The position numbers were made by a program, and so were the translations under genes. The notes beneath the pieces were generated by a model, which saw nothing but the letters and a program-made list of their open reading frames with translations, made no database searches and was not told the DNA's origin. This document shows, in pieces, positions 9,870 to 18,712 of a stretch of DNA of 40,747 nucleotides; within the stretch, counting starts at the first letter, position 1; each line of letters begins with the position of its first letter. The stretch is from Darksidea phi (taxonomy: Eukaryota > Ascomycota > Dothideomycetes > Pleosporales > Lentitheciaceae): assembly GCA_030770425.1 (NCBI GenBank), contig JASJFT010000312.1, positions 1 to 40,747 on the forward strand. Direction: 5' to 3'.

Positions 9870-11812
9870 CTATCGTTGCTGTTGAAGGAAAAGAAAAGCC
9901 AGGCAGCATACGCTAGTCAGCGTGTCAGGATGCTCTTTCCCTAGCGCCTTCTCTCTGCCCTCCAGCGCTTGCCGACTCATCTCCTCTGCCGCCTCGTACT
10001 TCCCGTGACACCGTAGCACCGACGCCAGGTTACTCACAGAAATCAGAGTGTCGGGGTGCTCTTTCCCCAGCACTTTCTCTCTTCCCTCCAGTGCCAGCTG
10101 GTGCATCTGCTCTGCCGCCTCGCGGTTCCCCTGATATAGCAGCGCCAAACCCAGGATGGTAACGCTGTCCAGCGTCCGAAGATCATCCAGCCCTGCTATC
10201 CTCTGCCTGGTTTCAAATGCTTTCGCAGCTGTACTCTCAGCTGCCTTGTAGCTCCCTTTTGTCCACATGTACCACGCAGCATTATGCAAAACTTTAGCCC
10301 ACTCTCCTAGCAAGTCTTCGGCCGCCGGCTTGCGTTCCAGTATAGATTCTAGGTGTGGAAACAGCGTCCGGCACTTGGCCCAGTTTTCAAAATTCCCACT
10401 CGGGAACTCCCTCGCCATCAATATCAAAAACTTCCGCCGCCATCGCTCCACTTCGTTGGATGAAGACAGCCACACCCTTGTGCAGAATTGCACTAGCTGA
10501 TGCATCTGACACATGTCGCTCTGCGCAGTCACCATTACGAGTGAGTAGGCCCGTAGCGTTTCTAGATCGTCATCGAAATCGCTATCATCATCGTCATCAG
10601 CATCTTCTCCATCCTTGCTCTTTGCTATTGCATCTGTAGAATAGTTGCGCAGCAGCGACTCGGGAATCCCCTGCGGATGGAAGAAGCTCATCAGCGACAG
10701 CAGGTCCGCAGCCGATGGCCTCTCCTCGCGGATCCGCTCAAACGACATCTGCCACGTGGTGACGACCGAATTCGACGCGCCTTCGTCCCGACGGAGATCA
10801 CCAGCATCCCTGTTGAGTAGCTTGGTTCTCTTCTTGTCGTTCTTCCGAAAGTCATCCAGGTAACGCGATATCGTCATTCGCGGCGCGCCCCGGTTGATAT
10901 AAGCAGCTGCTTGACTGATTGCGAGAGGTATATGATCGAGAGCGCGGAGCAGATCTACCATGCCGCCTTCGTCGGATGCGTCCTCGAGCTTGTTCTGCAG
11001 AAGCTGTAAAGCTTGGCCCTCCTCCATGGCGTGCACTTCCTTGATGTTCTTGCTGCTTCCCACCAACGTAGTTGCTGCATCCTTGCTTCTTGACGTGACC
11101 AGAATCGATCCGCGACTCTTTGGCACGTACGCCGCTAGTGGCCGTGACCTGCCGGGGGCTCGCTCGATTCCAGGCCCTGAGCTGCGACTATTCTTAGGAG
11201 AGAAGACGGCGACGTCGTCCGCGTTGTCTAGCACCATAGTCCATAGCCCGTTCCCCTCGTCGCACAGCCAGTCATTGACCAGCTGGAGAGTGTCCGTCTG
11301 TCGATCGTTTCGGCCGGGGAGCTCAAGCCTGTCGGCGATGCCTCTATACGCTTCCTCGAACCGCGACACGGTGCTGGCGTGCACCCAGAACACCCAGGTC
11401 TGAGGGGATGCTGCCCGGACATCTTGGCAGTATTGAATGGCGAGCTGCGATTTCCTGTTGCATCGTCAACATCTAAGCGCGGTAGAAAGAAACCGATCAA
11501 CCTACCCTACGCCGCCGAGGCCGACAAGGGCGGCGCGACTAGCTGGTGCCGCGCATTTCTCGCGGATCCACGCTAAGATATCCGGACGATCTACGAAGTC
11601 GGGGTCTCGGCTGAAGGGAACGGTCGAGAAGGGCTTGCGCTTGCTTTTTTGCTCTAGAGACTGTTAGCTGCGCGGAGGTAGATATTAAGGTATAGTGTAC
11701 CGTTCGCCGGTGTGGATCCTCCGAAGTTGAAGTTCATCGTGCCGCCCGGCCCGCAGTGCGGGGCAGGGATGACGACACCGCCGTCGATGGGCCCGTGGAA
11801 CTCGCTGGCCAT
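9870..11812 (-). CDS. NLR2: NB-ARC - TPR protein, C-terminus lost by frameshift
   Basis: The model is complement(9870..11454, 11506..11653, 11701..11812), about 615 residues. The two introns (51 and 47 bp) have GTAGGT/GTACAC donors and keep frame; the first falls inside the P-loop codons. The start at 11812 (MASEF) has A at -3 and G at +4; an in-frame ATG lies four codons upstream. The N-terminus is short (about 45 residues, Gly/Asn-rich) before PFSTVPFSRDPDFVDRP, so no known effector domain is present. The NB-ARC has P-loop GLGGVGKSQ (about 82-90), WTMVLDNADD, GSILVTSRS and HIPLAISQAAAYI. An acidic stretch (DADDDDDSDFDDD) precedes the helical ARC part. About three TPRs follow (EGREKVLGKEHPDTL). 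A one-base deletion ends the frame early. The gene is divergent from the HET fragment. Confidence 0.87.
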
Positions 11813-12070
11813 CCTTGGCTTCATACAGTTGTTCTTGCACAATTCTATAGAGTGCGGAGGAAGAGGAGAGACGGTGGCGTTCCTCAGCCGCGCAGCTCTG
11901 GCGGGGCCCCGCACCGCGCCTCGCGTTGCACGGCTGCCCCAGTCTCAGCCTCAGCCTCTTGAGCTGAGAGCAACTGATCTACGTTTTGCTCCAACACCAT
12001 CCTTTGCACTAAAACCTCATCTTTCTTTGAACTCAGTGCTATCGTAGAGACCTGCAACGATTCCCTCATC
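11813..12070. promoter_or_regulatory. Divergent intergenic region, NLR2 / HET fragment
   Basis: These 258 bp separate the NLR2 start from the HET-domain start and should hold both promoters. I see no clear TATA box or operator-like repeat. Confidence 0.3.
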
Positions 12071-12288
12071 ATGCGTCTTCTCAAACTTGAAGATGGCGGC
12101 GAGTTCAGCCTAACCGAGTTTGTTGGCGAAAACATCCCTAGCTATGCTATTCTTTCGCACACTTGGGGAGCGGAACACGAAGAGGTCACCTTTAAAGATC
12201 TAGTGGAGGGTACAGGCAAAACCAAAGCTGGCTATGAAAAGATCCGGTTCTGCGGAAAACAAGCTGCCAATGATGACCTCCAATACTT
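12071..12288 (+). pseudogene. HET-domain N-terminal fragment
   Basis: The ATG at 12071 opens a frame with the hallmark start of fungal heterokaryon-incompatibility (HET) proteins: MRLLKLEDGGEFSLTEF, then PSYAILSHTWGAEHEEVTF and GKTKAGYEKIRFCG. These motifs mark the N-terminal part of the domain. Homology stops abruptly after DDLQYF near 12288, where the next residues should be the conserved VDTCCID block; downstream the sequence belongs to a FunK1 fragment on the other strand. The open frame runs on to 12478, but that part is chimeric. HET proteins trigger cell death after non-self fusion. This fragment of about 72 residues should be inactive. Confidence 0.85.
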
Positions 12289-12650
12289 CTTCACTCGATC
12301 CGCTGTCGCCCTTCCACCTTTTACGGGAGAGCTCGAACAGGTGCGCTTGCTGGGCGGTAAGGGCGCGTTCTTGCAGCTCGAGGACCGCTTCCGTCCGGCG
12401 GCGCTGCTGCTTTGGCCGTTCCGCGAGATGCGACGTCCCGCCGTGCTTGGAGGCGGCATTGTGCCTCCCGGCTTGTAGTGTGTCGCTTTCGTTACGTCTA
12501 GGCCTCGGCGCACGTTCCCGCGGATGGTGTCGTCCTGGCCGCCCACAAGGACCGTCTCATGGTGATAGTATCTCGCGACGTTGACCACGTCCTTGTCGGT
12601 TGCGTCGCTCTCTTCATCTACACACCCTGTCGCAAAGTCATAGTACGGAG
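12289..12650 (-). pseudogene. FunK1-type kinase fragment (central region)
   Basis: The minus-strand frame contains DKDVVNVARYYHHETVLVGG and DDTIRGNVRRGLDVTKATHY, followed by a Ser/Arg-rich stretch (SSAAGRKRSSSC...SKRTCSSSP). This is the segment that in fungal FunK1 kinase-like proteins precedes the catalytic core. The catalytic loop and C-terminus are missing, because the sequence meets the HET fragment at about 12289. Upstream it is fused in frame to a different kinase piece (12640-12780). Identification is from remembered family motifs. Confidence 0.7.
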
Positions 12651-12780
12651 GCCTTCCTGTCCATATGTGATAAAGAACCGAGCCGAAAGCGAAAATATCC
12701 GCTTTAACAGACAGTAACAGGCCTGGATATCTATGGTCTGCCCTTATTACGTACGTTAGGGGCGAACCATCAATTAACAC
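12640..12780 (-). pseudogene. Kinase C-lobe fragment (subdomain IX)
   Basis: The minus-strand motif VKADIFAFGSVLYHIWTGRP is the D-x-F-x-F/L-G block of kinase subdomain IX, the helix F region. The expected HRD and DFG loops upstream are absent. In frame downstream it joins FunK1 sequence, so the 183-residue open frame is a chimera of unrelated pieces. Confidence 0.7.
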
Positions 12781-12828
12781 CCCGTATCTAATACAATGTC
12801 GATGCCGACCAGTCCCAAATGTGTTACT

Positions 12829-13125
12829 AACAGTTTACCTGTATAAACGGCGCTGAGCTTTTTAAAAAGCTCAAGAGCCGACAGGACCGCTTTAGACACC
12901 ACTTTTTGCAACCTTGGGTCACCTCGGAACCGGTTGGCCGGGACGGATCGCAAATCTAGATCTATCCGTTTAAATACTAGGTATCCCGGGTCGTGTTGAT
13001 CTTTATTTGCCCGTACTGTTGATAAAAGTTGATGTAAGAGATGTGGATTGGTTAGGTAGAAGGGCTTGCCTATATAGAAACTAGCGCTAGTACAGACGCC
13101 AAACAGTGGCCGTATAGCCAACCTC
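12829..13125 (-). pseudogene. Protein-kinase N-lobe fragment, copy 2
   Basis: This is a duplicate of 4769-5065 (same 297-bp length and orientation). The translation has DPGYLVFKRIDLDLRSVPAN and KVVSKAVLSALELFKKLSAV, then the GTAAAC donor-like sequence. Here the frame continues on the N-terminal side to about 13163, beyond where copy 1 is cut. Catalytic residues are absent. Together with 12640-12780 it might once have been one kinase, but HRD and DFG motifs are not found in the 49 bp between. Confidence 0.65.
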
Positions 13126-13189
13126 AAGCCATGGATGACGTAGTCAAGTTTGCGCCAAAACACCGAAACAGCTCAAGACATTTTTTCAA

Positions 13190-13410
13190 CTAGCAAAAGG
13201 AGCAACACGAAGTACACTTCCCTCCCGGACCAGCAATTGCGCTGCCAGACTTGCCGCAAGTTATACAAGCATGTAGAAGCTATCCAGGTTGGTCAATCAA
13301 CTTTGTCTCGAACAGTTACATTGACAACTCCTTGCAGTCCCTTGCTCAGCAGTTCATCATCGAATTGCAGCAAGCATCATCAGGATTACACCCGAATTCC
13401 GTCTCCGCGA

Positions 13411-13453
<43 letters not shown>

Positions 13454-13640
13454 GGGCGATATTGAAATAGACAATGACGGCGAGGATAATAAGGAGGATA
13501 ATATCGACGATGAACCCTCACAATATACTCTTCCTACCCCTTATACTCTTTTTCTACCTCTTAACTACGAAATCCTAGTATTAGATAAAGCTAGTATCGA
13601 CTGGCCTCGCTATCCTACCCGACGTACAGGTAACGGATAG
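13190..13640 (+). CDS. Unrecognised acidic ORF, probably a terminal exon
   Basis: The plus-strand frame opens after an acceptor-like TTTTTTCAACTAG (ends near 13193) and reads QKEQHEVHFPPGPAIALPDL, then PQVIQACRSYPGWSINFV, an Asp run encoded by the hexanucleotide repeat, DGEDNKEDN, and a stop at 13638-13640. I do not recognise the family. The first half is protein-like, while the last 40 residues (TPYTLFLPLNYEILVLDKAS) are encoded by TA-rich, possibly RIP-mutated, DNA. No upstream exon with a start codon is convincing. It may be a fragment, cut on the left by kinase debris and on the right by the Gypsy fragment. Confidence 0.35.
13411..13452. repeat. (ACGATG)7 microsatellite
   Basis: Seven perfect copies of the hexamer encode a run of Asp in the frame of the acidic ORF, or Thr-Met in another frame. 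They are likely length-polymorphic between strains. Confidence 0.93.
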
Positions 13641-14025
13641 TTAAATTAGCGGTACTTTTCGACGTTAACTATTCAATTATAGCGTATATAGGAATCTAAT
13701 ATTAGTACTAGTCTTTAGATTTATATAGTTTTATTATTAGATATTATTACTACAATAGTATAGTCACGTAGTATAGCTTTCCTCTTCCTAAAAAAATAAA
13801 GGAAAAAAAAGCCTAATATATATAAAGATAATTCTAAGAAATAAAAAGTAAAAGAGATTCTAAAAAGTAATATTAGAAATAGAAAAAACTACCTAATCTA
13901 GTAGTAAGGAATAGATAAGAAGGAAAACCTATAGAAATAAATCTAGGAGTTTAAAGAAAATCTTAATTATTCTAAAAAACTTATAAAGTACTAAACCTAC
14001 TCGGAAACCTAACCCCTCATATAAT
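13641..14025 (+). mobile_element. RIP-mutated fragment of the element-A Gypsy family (pol 3' end)
   Basis: This AT-rich stretch aligns with 29,930-30,120 of element A. Both contain KVKEIL / KVEEIL-type sequence followed by a chromodomain-like block (NYLI, tryptophan codons turned to TAG, ENLNYSKKL) and end near an EYQ / KY motif. Nearly all CpA and TpG dinucleotides are gone. It is an isolated 3' fragment with no LTR visible. Its position directly beside the methyltransferase pseudogene could explain RIP-type stops there. Confidence 0.7.
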
Positions 14026-14097
14026 TCATGCATGAACTAATAAGTGAATGGCGCCATATCGCATTTGTACGTATCGGTAGTAGGGATAACTGTAAAC

Positions 14098-15110
14098 TCA
14101 ACTCCTCATACGTATCTCCGAAATACCATCAAAGAAAGGGAGGATAGTGACAGTAACACGTAGGTCAGCTGCGACGAATAAGTTAAAATCTCGGACTAGT
14201 TGTCCAGCCTCGAGCCAATATAAAAGAAGCTACGCATCGGTATTTATACAATTAGTTAAATCAACGACAAAGCCCCTTACAAAGACTTTATACGGTCAGT
14301 CCACCGTTATAAATATAATAAGGTAACTCACCGTTGCCCATAAGCATCACACCCAATAGGGCAAGCAGGTACCGGTTCAGCAACTGCTTAACAATAGGTA
14401 GGTATGCAGAGAACTCCAAGTCAACAAAGATGATATCAAAAGGTTCCGTCACTTACGCTATTCTGTGACCGATTCAGTCTTGTATTCATTCGTGAGTTTG
14501 GACACTTACATAGACTAGGCCGGTCCTTCCAATACGTATACCCGATCATTACAGCCATATTTCTAGAAGGCTTCGTTCGCAGTTGCCGCTATTTCCGGGA
14601 CATTCTCGATGGTGTAGATCTAGGCGGAAAGGACTCGAGCTTTAGTTAATAGTGAACAGGTACATCGTGCTTTATTCGTACAGTAATTCAGCATGCATCG
14701 CGCACTTACCTGTGCACTGGTGTCCTTTGTTCTAATATACCATGCTAATGCACTCAAGCCTGTATAACAGCCGATATCCAGAACGACGGAAATTTAGTTC
14801 ATATTCCTGACTTGGATGTTAAGAATGTGGTACCTCGCTTTGCTCCTAATTCACGAGCTCGCTGTGCCATCCGTTGCGCCTAATAGATGTTAGACTAGAC
14901 TAAGAGTCACTTAAATGGGCAGCTGTGCTTTTCTGGGTAGCTCACTTGAAGTAGAGATGATGAGCGATCTGCATCTGCAAACTTGGAACGCGTCCATTCA
15001 TAGTGAGAGATCAGATCTGACGCAACGCTCGTCGAATGTACTGAGGCGTAGTTATCGAGCTTTTGCACGATGTCGGGCTGCGTTATCAGTTAATACGCAA
15101 ACAGAGCCGC
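14098..15110 (-). pseudogene. O-methyltransferase (family 3 / CCoAMT-like) pseudogene
   Basis: Exon-like blocks on the minus strand give the full domain in order: QKLDNYASVHSTS and WTRSKFADADRSSSLLQ; AQRMAQRARELGAKR; the SAM-binding motif VLDIGCYTGLSALAWY; IYTIENVPEIA and KYGCNDRVYVLEGPA; FDIIFVDLEF (motif of the metal/SAM site); and the C-terminal ILPFFDGISEI ending at TGA (14098-14100). Introns with GTGAGC, GTAAGT and GTGAGT donors remain visible. In-frame stops stand where glutamine is expected: TAG at 14620, 14563, 14515 and 14230, and TAA at 15090. These are CAG/CAA-to-TAG/TAA changes, as expected of RIP. One acceptor (near 14787) is no longer AG. Such enzymes methylate small phenolic or catechol metabolites, so this may be a relic of secondary metabolism. 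Confidence 0.82.
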
Positions 15111-15447
15111 GCACGGAGGGGCACAGTACTGGCAGAGCAAGCATGCTGGACAGCATATCGACGGAAACCAGGGTAATAGATGTTGATGATTCTAAGGAGA
15201 AAGAAACACTGCGAGAGCCCGCAGCTATATTTGCTACCTTTTCTTGCCGTGGTCTAATGGATGAAGGGATTACCCGGAGACTGGCAAAGCCGAACAGCAT
15301 GTTTGGCTCGTCCAATGGAGCTCGGAGTAGTCTCGGAGTATTCCAGCCCGACGAACTGGCAGCACTCCGAGTTCCGGATATGTAACCGCTCTCCCGCAGT
15401 ATAACAGCTGCCAGCCTGCTTGCGACCCTGGTATGTTCATGTACGCC

Positions 15448-16963
15448 ATGGCTTCAGTCGATTTAATGAAGATCCTGGTGCTTGGAAGTGGCATGGTGGC
15501 TCCACCTTGCCTCGAGTACCTCTCTCGCAATCCGAAAAACCGGATTACACTAGGTAAAATACACTCACCATGGCTAGGTCCTCTGGAAGATGCTAACCTA
15601 CGATAGCATGCCGATCTCTCGCGGCGGCCGAGGAGCTTGCGGCCAGGTTCTCCAACGTCCGCGCTATTGTTCTCGACCTTCTTCCGAAGCGGACCTTGAC
15701 AAGCATATTGCGGATTACAATGTCGTCATCTCATTGATTCCATATATTTATCACGCGGCCGTCATTAAGTCTGCAATCAAGAGCGGCACGGACGTCGTGA
15801 CGACGAGCTATGTCTCCGACGCTATGCGCGAGCTGGACGGGGATGCCAAGCGCGCTGGCATCACTGTGCTGAACGAAGTAGGTGTCGACCCGGGTGTTGA
15901 TCACCTCTACGCCATCAAGAAGATCGATGAGGTTCATGCGAAAGGCGGGAAGGTCCTCGAGTTCTACTCGTATTGCGGCGGTCTGCCCGCCCCGGACTGC
16001 GCAGACAATCCCCTCGGTTTTAAGTTCTCATGGTCTCCGCGCGGCGCCCTTCTTTCTCAGCGGAATTCTGCGAGATACCTGAAGAATGGCTCTGTCGAGG
16101 AGATCTCTTCAGAAAATCTCATGGCAACTGCAGCACCATACTATGTCATGGATGGCTATGACTTCGTCGCATATCCGAACCGAAATTCTGTTCCCTTCCG
16201 GGAGTTCTACAACATACCAGAAGCGCATACGGTCATTCGTGGTTCACTTCGTTACAAGGGCAACCCAGCTTTCGTGCAGGCACTAGCCAACTTGGGATGG
16301 CTAGAGCAGGACAATAAGGAGTGGCTGAAGGACGGCATGACTTGGGCGGAGATTCAGCAGAAAGTAGTCGGTGCGTCGGGCACGGATGAGAAGTAAGTTG
16401 GGTGTCTTTCTGTCACAGAACAGCCTACTGACTCTACTCTAGCTCCCTCATATCCAAGATCAAAGAAGTCGTCCAGTTTCCAAGCACCGCAGAGAGTGAG
16501 CGCATCATCGCTGGCATGAGGTGGATGGGAATTTTGTCGTCAGAGAAAGCTACCGTCGTTGGAGGTAATCTCTTGGACACTCTCTGTGCACAACTAGAGA
16601 AGCTCATGAGCTTCGGCCCCGGCGAGCGTGATCTGGTCATGCTTCAACACAAATTCGTTGTCGAGTGGGAAAATGGAAATACGGTAGGCCTCCTCAAGAC
16701 ATGTTGGTTTACACTCTATCTAATTTATCTGGTGGTAGGAAACTTTCACGTCCACGCTGGAGTTACTCGGAGATCCAGATCGTTACTCTGGCATGGCCCT
16801 GTCCGTCGGTATGACATGCGGCATCGCGACTCAATTGTTAATAGACCGACATCCTGCTATACGCAAGCTAGGCGTTCAGGCTCCGTACACAAAGGACATC
16901 TGCGATACCATTCGGAACTTAGTGGAAAAGGAAGGAGTGAAGATGATCGAGCAAAAGGTATAA
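15448..16963 (+). pseudogene. LYS9: Saccharopine dehydrogenase (NADP, L-glutamate-forming), single frameshift
   Basis: The exons are 15448..15553, 15607..16392, 16443..16683 and 16739..16963, with canonical introns of 50-55 bp and a total near 451 residues, the family's usual length. The N-terminus has the Rossmann start ILVLGSGMVAPPCLEYL; then VVISLIPYIYHAAVIKSAI, VVTTSYVSDAM, NEVGVDPGVDHLYA, YCGGLPAPDCADNPLGFKFS, LVMLQHKFVVEW, and a C-terminus GVKMIEQKV-stop. The enzyme catalyses a late step of the alpha-aminoadipate lysine pathway. One base is missing at about 15675-15684: the frame of SLAAAEELAARFSNVRAIVLD changes to that of SSEADLDKH. Everything else is intact, so the lesion is recent or a sequencing error. 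Two in-frame ATGs lie upstream (15433, 15439). It may be a second, non-essential copy. Confidence 0.85.
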
Positions 16964-17267
16964 GCTGGCCAAACTCAGTGGGTATACTAAAACTCTGGGT
17001 AGTAGAAGACGGCAAATGGGCAGGAAACTGTAAGTTCCGATGGCGTTCTTGGACAGGAAAAGTATGCGTAGCCGTCTATGGGTGTGCTTAACACTTAACA
17101 CTTCATACTTCTGATGTCCTTATATCCAGAAGTACAAGAAACTACCAACTCTTCTACCCCTCAAGTAATTGCTGAACGATAATAGCCAATTCATTAATGT
17201 GACCGTACCTTACCATTTGCATTACTGAACGGATACCTAGACTACACTAATTTTTGTATGATGAAAC
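16964..17267. other. Intergenic spacer
   Basis: I see no gene or repeat in this 3' flank of the LYS9-like gene. Confidence 0.5.
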
Positions 17268-17768
17268 ATGTCCCAACAAGCTTCTGAATTACAGAGAGCA
17301 ACATCTCAAGTGATGCAAGCCCCTCTGACATTTGACATTCCCGAGACGGAAACTAACGACGATAGCCACAGGAAGCGGGGAAGGCCGGCGGGCGCGTGGA
17401 ATCGGAACCGGGCCCGCAACGCCCAGTCGATGACGCTGTGGTGGTCTATTGTTAGCACACATGCTGTGATAAAACGAAACACAGCTCCCCGGTACATACC
17501 CCTGGATGTTGGGCACCTGGCCAGAGCGAGCTCTTGGCTTCGGAAAAAGATATTTCCGTACCCGAAACTAGTCCGCAAATATTTGCACGAAACCACTTCG
17601 GCCCGTTCAACACCTTCCAGTGCGCTAGCCCCGACCTTCAGAAATCTTCTTTATGAGACTTGCCGCCCTAAATGGTTCCAGAAAATGAAATGGAGGAAGA
17701 ACCACTCAGTAAATCACAACTCGAAGACCTCACCTACCCGTGTCCCCGGCTCAGAGACTTCATCCTAG
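17268..17768 (+). CDS. Hypothetical protein with an AT-hook-like motif
   Basis: This is an open frame of 166 residues from ATG at 17268. Residues 34-47 (HRKRGRPAGAWNRN) contain the RGRP core of an AT-hook, a minor-groove DNA-binding motif. The rest is basic and unrecognised (ARASSWLRKKIFPYPKLVRK). Its last 97 bp overlap the start of the F-box frame in a different frame. The phrase LLYETCRPKWFQKM immediately before the overlap could be continuous with the F-box protein (EMEEEPLSKSQLED) if one indel were undone, so this ORF may be the detached N-terminal part of that gene. It may also be spurious. Confidence 0.35.
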   Translation: MSQQASELQRATSQVMQAPLTFDIPETETNDDSHRKRGRPAGAWNRNRARNAQSMTLWWSIVSTHAVIKRNTAPRYIPLDVGHLARASSWLRKKIFPYPKLVRKYLHETTSARSTPSSALAPTFRNLLYETCRPKWFQKMKWRKNHSVNHNSKTSPTRVPGSETSS

Positions 17769-18712
17769 ACGACAATCTCCCGGCCTTAGGATTTCCGCCC
17801 GGCAATGGCCATATTCGCAAATTACCTAAATTTGATCTTGGTACCCTTGATTTACTTCCTCTTGAGCTGCTTCAGGGGTTGCTCTCCCAGCTTGACTTAT
17901 GTACTCTTACGAGATTTCGACGCGTAAACCGACGAGCCATAGAGGTTGTGGAATCCATCCCCCAATATAAAGCGGTCACCACACATGCACGCAATGTACT
18001 CCATGGTATTCTAAGCATCGAAACAGGGCAGTGGATCTCCTGTGAAACTGTCTACGAAAAATTATGCACGGCTGAATGTGAACAGTGTGGCGATTTCGGC
18101 GGCTACCTCTACATCCTCACTTGCAAGCGCGTTTGCTTCCTCTGCTTTTCAGAGGGAAAAAGATATTTACCACTGCGGCGTAGCCACGCGATTCGAAAAT
18201 TCGGAGTCAACCGTCAGATCCTTAACACGTTGCCATACATGAGGAGCATACCGGGCACATACTCACCGAACGAAAAGAAATGTCACGAGCGGCTCGCCTT
18301 GGTAGACTCCGAGTCTGCTTATCGCGCAGGTATTACACTTCACGGGTCCTTTAGCGCCATGGAACAATATGTGTCAAATATATCAGCTCAAAAATTGCAA
18401 GAGTTCAATAGGAGAACATCACAAGCAACGGCGGAGGGATCTGGACCCACGACACGCCGCCTACGTCGGCCTCGAACTGAAGATCTCTTTGATGGTCGAT
18501 CAGGGAATCCGCTGCGTTTCATGGCAATTGTTCGCATGCCATGGTTAAACAGAGTCTCTCAAGAGCTGGAGTGGGGTTTTCATTGCATTGGATGTCAGAA
18601 GTCCCACCGCAGCCGTCCACTGCATTATAGACGGAAATTCACAGTGGCATCGTTCGGCGAGCATCTGAGGCAATACGGAAATATCCGAAACGGGAAGCAT
18701 CACCAAGAATGA
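17672..18712 (+). CDS. F-box protein with Cys-rich zinc-like region
   Basis: This intact single-exon frame of 346 residues starts at ATG 17672, preceded directly by an in-frame TAA. The F-box lies near residues 58-100 (LDLLPLELLQGLLSQLDLC, TRFRRVNRRAIEVV), the Skp1-binding fold of SCF ubiquitin ligases. It is followed by a Cys-rich block (CTAECEQCGDFGGYLYILTC and CFLCFSEGKRYLPL) typical of a group of fungal F-box proteins; cysteines spaced CxxC suggest a metal site. Near the C-terminus another pair (HCIGCQKSH) could complete it. The role is presumably substrate recognition for ubiquitination; the substrate is unknown. The gene has no lesions. Confidence 0.8.
   Translation: MVPENEMEEEPLSKSQLEDLTYPCPRLRDFILDDNLPALGFPPGNGHIRKLPKFDLGTLDLLPLELLQGLLSQLDLCTLTRFRRVNRRAIEVVESIPQYKAVTTHARNVLHGILSIETGQWISCETVYEKLCTAECEQCGDFGGYLYILTCKRVCFLCFSEGKRYLPLRRSHAIRKFGVNRQILNTLPYMRSIPGTYSPNEKKCHERLALVDSESAYRAGITLHGSFSAMEQYVSNISAQKLQEFNRRTSQATAEGSGPTTRRLRRPRTEDLFDGRSGNPLRFMAIVRMPWLNRVSQELEWGFHCIGCQKSHRSRPLHYRRKFTVASFGEHLRQYGNIRNGKHHQE

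Noticed and set aside
12289..12478. C-terminal part of the plus-strand open frame following the HET start
   Set aside because: It is antisense to FunK1 sequence and shows no HET motifs; the open frame is accidental.
14915..15385. Plus-strand ORF of 156 codons
   Set aside because: Overlaps the N-terminal exons of the methyltransferase pseudogene on the minus strand; no domain seen.
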